Below, in pieces: positions 54,547-54,594 of a stretch of DNA of 54,594 nt. Every line of letters starts with the position of its first letter. Positions within the stretch are counted from its first letter, which is position 1. The DNA lies in assembly GCA_037139415.1 (NCBI GenBank), contig JBAXGN010000020.1, forward strand, positions 1 to 54,594, in the 5' to 3' direction. The position numbers were made by a program, and so were the translations under genes. The stretch comes from Verrucomicrobiota bacterium. Lineage in GTDB: Bacteria > Verrucomicrobiota > Verrucomicrobiia > Limisphaerales > Fontisphaeraceae. The notes under the pieces were generated by a model. The model was not told the DNA's origin and made no database searches. It worked only from the letters and a program-made list of their open reading frames with translations.

Positions 54547-54594
54547 CAGCCTGTCGGACTTAACAATGCGGATTTTTTGCAGGTTTTTGAATAA
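54538..54594. mobile_element. Possible insertion-sequence end (tentative)
   Basis: CTAGCAGCCTGTCGGACTTA followed by a T-rich stretch looks like the terminal repeat (AGTCCGACAGGCTGCTAG on the other strand) seen at ends of transposable elements in this kind of genome. It immediately follows the last partial 42-bp unit, and the window ends before any transposase could appear. Recognition is from memory of the motif only. Confidence 0.2.

Overview
The window looks like a chromosomal piece of a Verrucomicrobiota bacterium, probably of the Pedosphaera/Limisphaerales type. The evidence is the gene style: very large secreted repeat proteins, a CotH/lamin-tail/Ig-like giant protein, TAT-exported Gfo/Idh/MocA oxidoreductases, scattered polysaccharide-degrading enzymes, a solitary EboE, DUF5679 and DUF1802 proteins, and weak Shine-Dalgarno sites. 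This assignment is inference from family content. TGA, TAA and TAG all end conserved genes, so the code is standard. I see no rRNA, tRNA or CRISPR.

Layout. 1-2526 (-) is the N-terminal part of a secreted protein made of ~170-residue repeats; it runs off the left edge. 2926-3084 is a small membrane protein interrupted by an in-frame TGA. 3341-6985 (-) carries alaS, with an odd ~120-residue insert, and a GNAT acetyltransferase. 7213-9869 holds a secreted alginate-lyase-like protein facing a TAT oxidoreductase. 10032-17107 is mostly housekeeping: a small beta-domain protein, a CBS-type ClC channel, an aminotransferase, a double NDK protein, a zinc-ribbon protein, EboE and a ferredoxin. 17223-18803 is a secreted protein with a decayed, duplicated C-terminal tail. 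18977-22295 (+) is DUF1802, maf and a DUF255 thioredoxin protein. 22305-24833 (-) is a TAT beta-propeller, oligogalacturonate-lyase-like, and an RlmD/TrmA-type methyltransferase.

24906-29700 (-) is a compact four-gene Gld-type ABC operon (ATPase, permease, GldG, DUF4340) ending in a clear hairpin terminator. A TonB-like protein and a HEAT-repeat protein are divergent from it. 32354-32878 is a long array of 21-bp units held in exact phase, just upstream of the 2592-residue giant protein (33065-40843). Then come hemB, an EamA transporter, a beta-helix protein, a DUF4160/DUF2442 pair, an alpha-L-fucosidase, a LolD/LolCE-like exporter, a VWA membrane protein joined to fabD, and at the right edge a palindrome, a 42-bp tandem array and a possible insertion-sequence end.

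How the genes fit together: the surface and secreted proteins (repeat protein, alginate lyase, beta-propeller, beta-helix, fucosidase, CotH giant) suit a polysaccharide-degrading lifestyle. TonB, Lol and Gld-type transporters serve the envelope. The non-coding parts hold the least explained signals: the 21-bp phased array, the 42-bp array (exactly twice 21) and two reading frames broken by TGA.
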